This document shows, piece after piece, positions 4,434-5,065 of a DNA stretch of 5,065 nt. The DNA is from Methanomicrobiaceae archaeon (GTDB taxonomy: Archaea; Halobacteriota; Methanomicrobia; Methanomicrobiales; Methanomicrobiaceae). Position 1 is the stretch's first letter. Every line of letters begins with the position of its first letter. The stretch covers positions 1-5,065 of the forward strand of contig DAOVRB010000114.1 in NCBI GenBank assembly GCA_030628325.1, written 5' to 3'. A model generated the notes under the pieces. The model saw nothing but the letters and a program-made list of their open reading frames with translations, made no database searches and had not been told where the DNA came from. Position numbers and translations under genes: made by a program.

Positions 4434-5065
4434 ATGAATTGGCTCCTTGTTGTCTTTTTTCTGGTTGCATTATATGCTCTAATTGCAGGGTATATCAAAT
4501 ACAACAACTTATGGGAAAAATATATTACATTTTATGGTCCGATTCTGGCTATAAAAACCGAGAATGTGGCGTTTTTTGACAAGGTCATTCCATATAGCCT
4601 GTTTTTCAGAATATACGGGACATTAGGTGTGATAATAGTGATTGTTATTTCAGTCCTGATGTCACTGATGCTTGTTTTCTCACTCTGGAGAACGGTTATA
4701 ATCACGCCTGAACCAATTGGTATATATGCCCCACAGAATCTTCTTGCAATACCTGGTGTGAATGAATTTATTCCCTTTTCATTTGCTGTGTGGTTTGCTT
4801 TTGTTTTCACTCTTGTTATTCATGAATTTGGGCATGCAGTTCTATGCCGTGTTGAAGGGATCAGGATCAGGAGTATGGGTGTTCTTCTTGCAATCATCCC
4901 GATTGGTGCTTTTGTAGAACCTGAAGAAGAGGATGTTCTTGAATCAAAAGGGATGCCGAAGATAAGGATGTTTGGAGCAGGAATTACCAATAATATTCTT
5001 GTTGGCCTGCTCTGTTTTATCCTGATGTTTTCACTGCTTGGACTTGCAGTGCCAACATCAACACC
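4434..5065 (+). CDS. M50 (site-2 protease family) intramembrane zinc metalloprotease, N-terminal part, cut by the window edge
   Basis: 210 complete codons are present and the frame is still open at the right edge. It encodes a multi-pass membrane protein with hydrophobic segments at about residues 2-20, 62-86, 115-137, 146-160 and 183-208. The zinc-binding, catalytic HEFGH motif is at 130-134, inside the third hydrophobic segment, preceded by FVFTLVI. It is followed by the loop GAFVEPEEEDV (about 159-169), which I recognise from archaeal S2P-like M50 peptidases. GAGITNNI (about 181-188) may correspond to the family's AGPxxN region. The second metal-ligand motif (NxxPxxxLDG type) should lie beyond the window, so catalytic completeness cannot be judged. 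Substrates are unknown; family members cleave membrane-bound regulators or process membrane proteins. The ATG at 4434 directly precedes MNWLLVVFFLVALYAL, a plausible N-terminal signal anchor; a nearer upstream ATG (4424) is followed at once by a stop. No good Shine-Dalgarno is visible. Confidence 0.85.
   Translation, partial: MNWLLVVFFLVALYALIAGYIKYNNLWEKYITFYGPILAIKTENVAFFDKVIPYSLFFRIYGTLGVIIVIVISVLMSLMLVFSLWRTVIITPEPIGIYAPQNLLAIPGVNEFIPFSFAVWFAFVFTLVIHEFGHAVLCRVEGIRIRSMGVLLAIIPIGAFVEPEEEDVLESKGMPKIRMFGAGITNNILVGLLCFILMFSLLGLAVPTST

Noticed and set aside
4532..4810. 92-codon minus-strand open frame
   Set aside because: It is antisense to the hydrophobic N-terminal region of the M50 protease, whose plus-strand frame is continuous and carries HEFGH.
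1..5065. CRISPR array, insertion sequence, tRNA/rRNA, phage or defence genes
   Set aside because: I saw no regularly spaced repeats, transposase or terminal inverted repeats, tRNA-like cloverleaf or defence motifs. The window is almost fully accounted for by seven housekeeping-type genes.

Overview
The window looks like chromosomal DNA from a methanogenic euryarchaeon, most likely of the Methanomicrobiales (Methanoplanus/Methanolacinia-like). That placement is inferred from gene content: anaerobic cobalt-early cobalamin genes, an archaeal lipid geranylgeranyl reductase with its own ferredoxin, an archaeal-type RNase HII and an archaeal site-2-protease-like membrane peptidase. Archaeal TATA elements just upstream of start codons and moderate-to-low GC fit as well. 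The genus is a guess; no rRNA or tRNA marker is present.

Layout. (1) Positions 1-1405, minus strand: a corrin-ring methyltransferase operon transcribed cbiT -> cbiL -> cbiF. Each stop codon is one base from the next start, and cbiF runs off the left edge. (2) Positions 1406-1642: a 237-bp divergent intergenic region with promoter elements for both directions and an uncertain small ORF on the minus strand. (3) Positions 1643-3014, plus strand: a two-gene operon of a 61-residue 2[4Fe-4S] ferredoxin overlapping a digeranylgeranylglycerophospholipid reductase by 17 nt, for saturation of archaeal membrane lipids. (4) Positions 3003-3674, minus strand: a TrkA-type RCK protein for potassium-transport gating, overlapping the reductase tail to tail by 12 bp. 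(5) Positions 3734-4372, plus strand: RNase HII, divergent from trkA across only 59 bp. (6) Positions 4434 to the right edge, plus strand: the N-terminal part of an M50 metalloprotease with an HEFGH motif.

The genes are mostly housekeeping, and I see no mobile element, CRISPR array, toxin-antitoxin pair or defence locus. The more interesting signals are architectural. The first genes of plus-strand units (ferredoxin, rnhB) have a TATA element 29-30 bp before the start codon and no well-placed Shine-Dalgarno, which suggests leaderless mRNAs. Internal operon genes (cbiL, cbiF, the reductase) have clear GGAG-type sites. The trkA/rnhB gap has one near-symmetric TATA placed to serve both genes. 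The reductase and trkA 3' ends interlock, with each gene's oligo-T terminator lying inside or beside the other's coding end.
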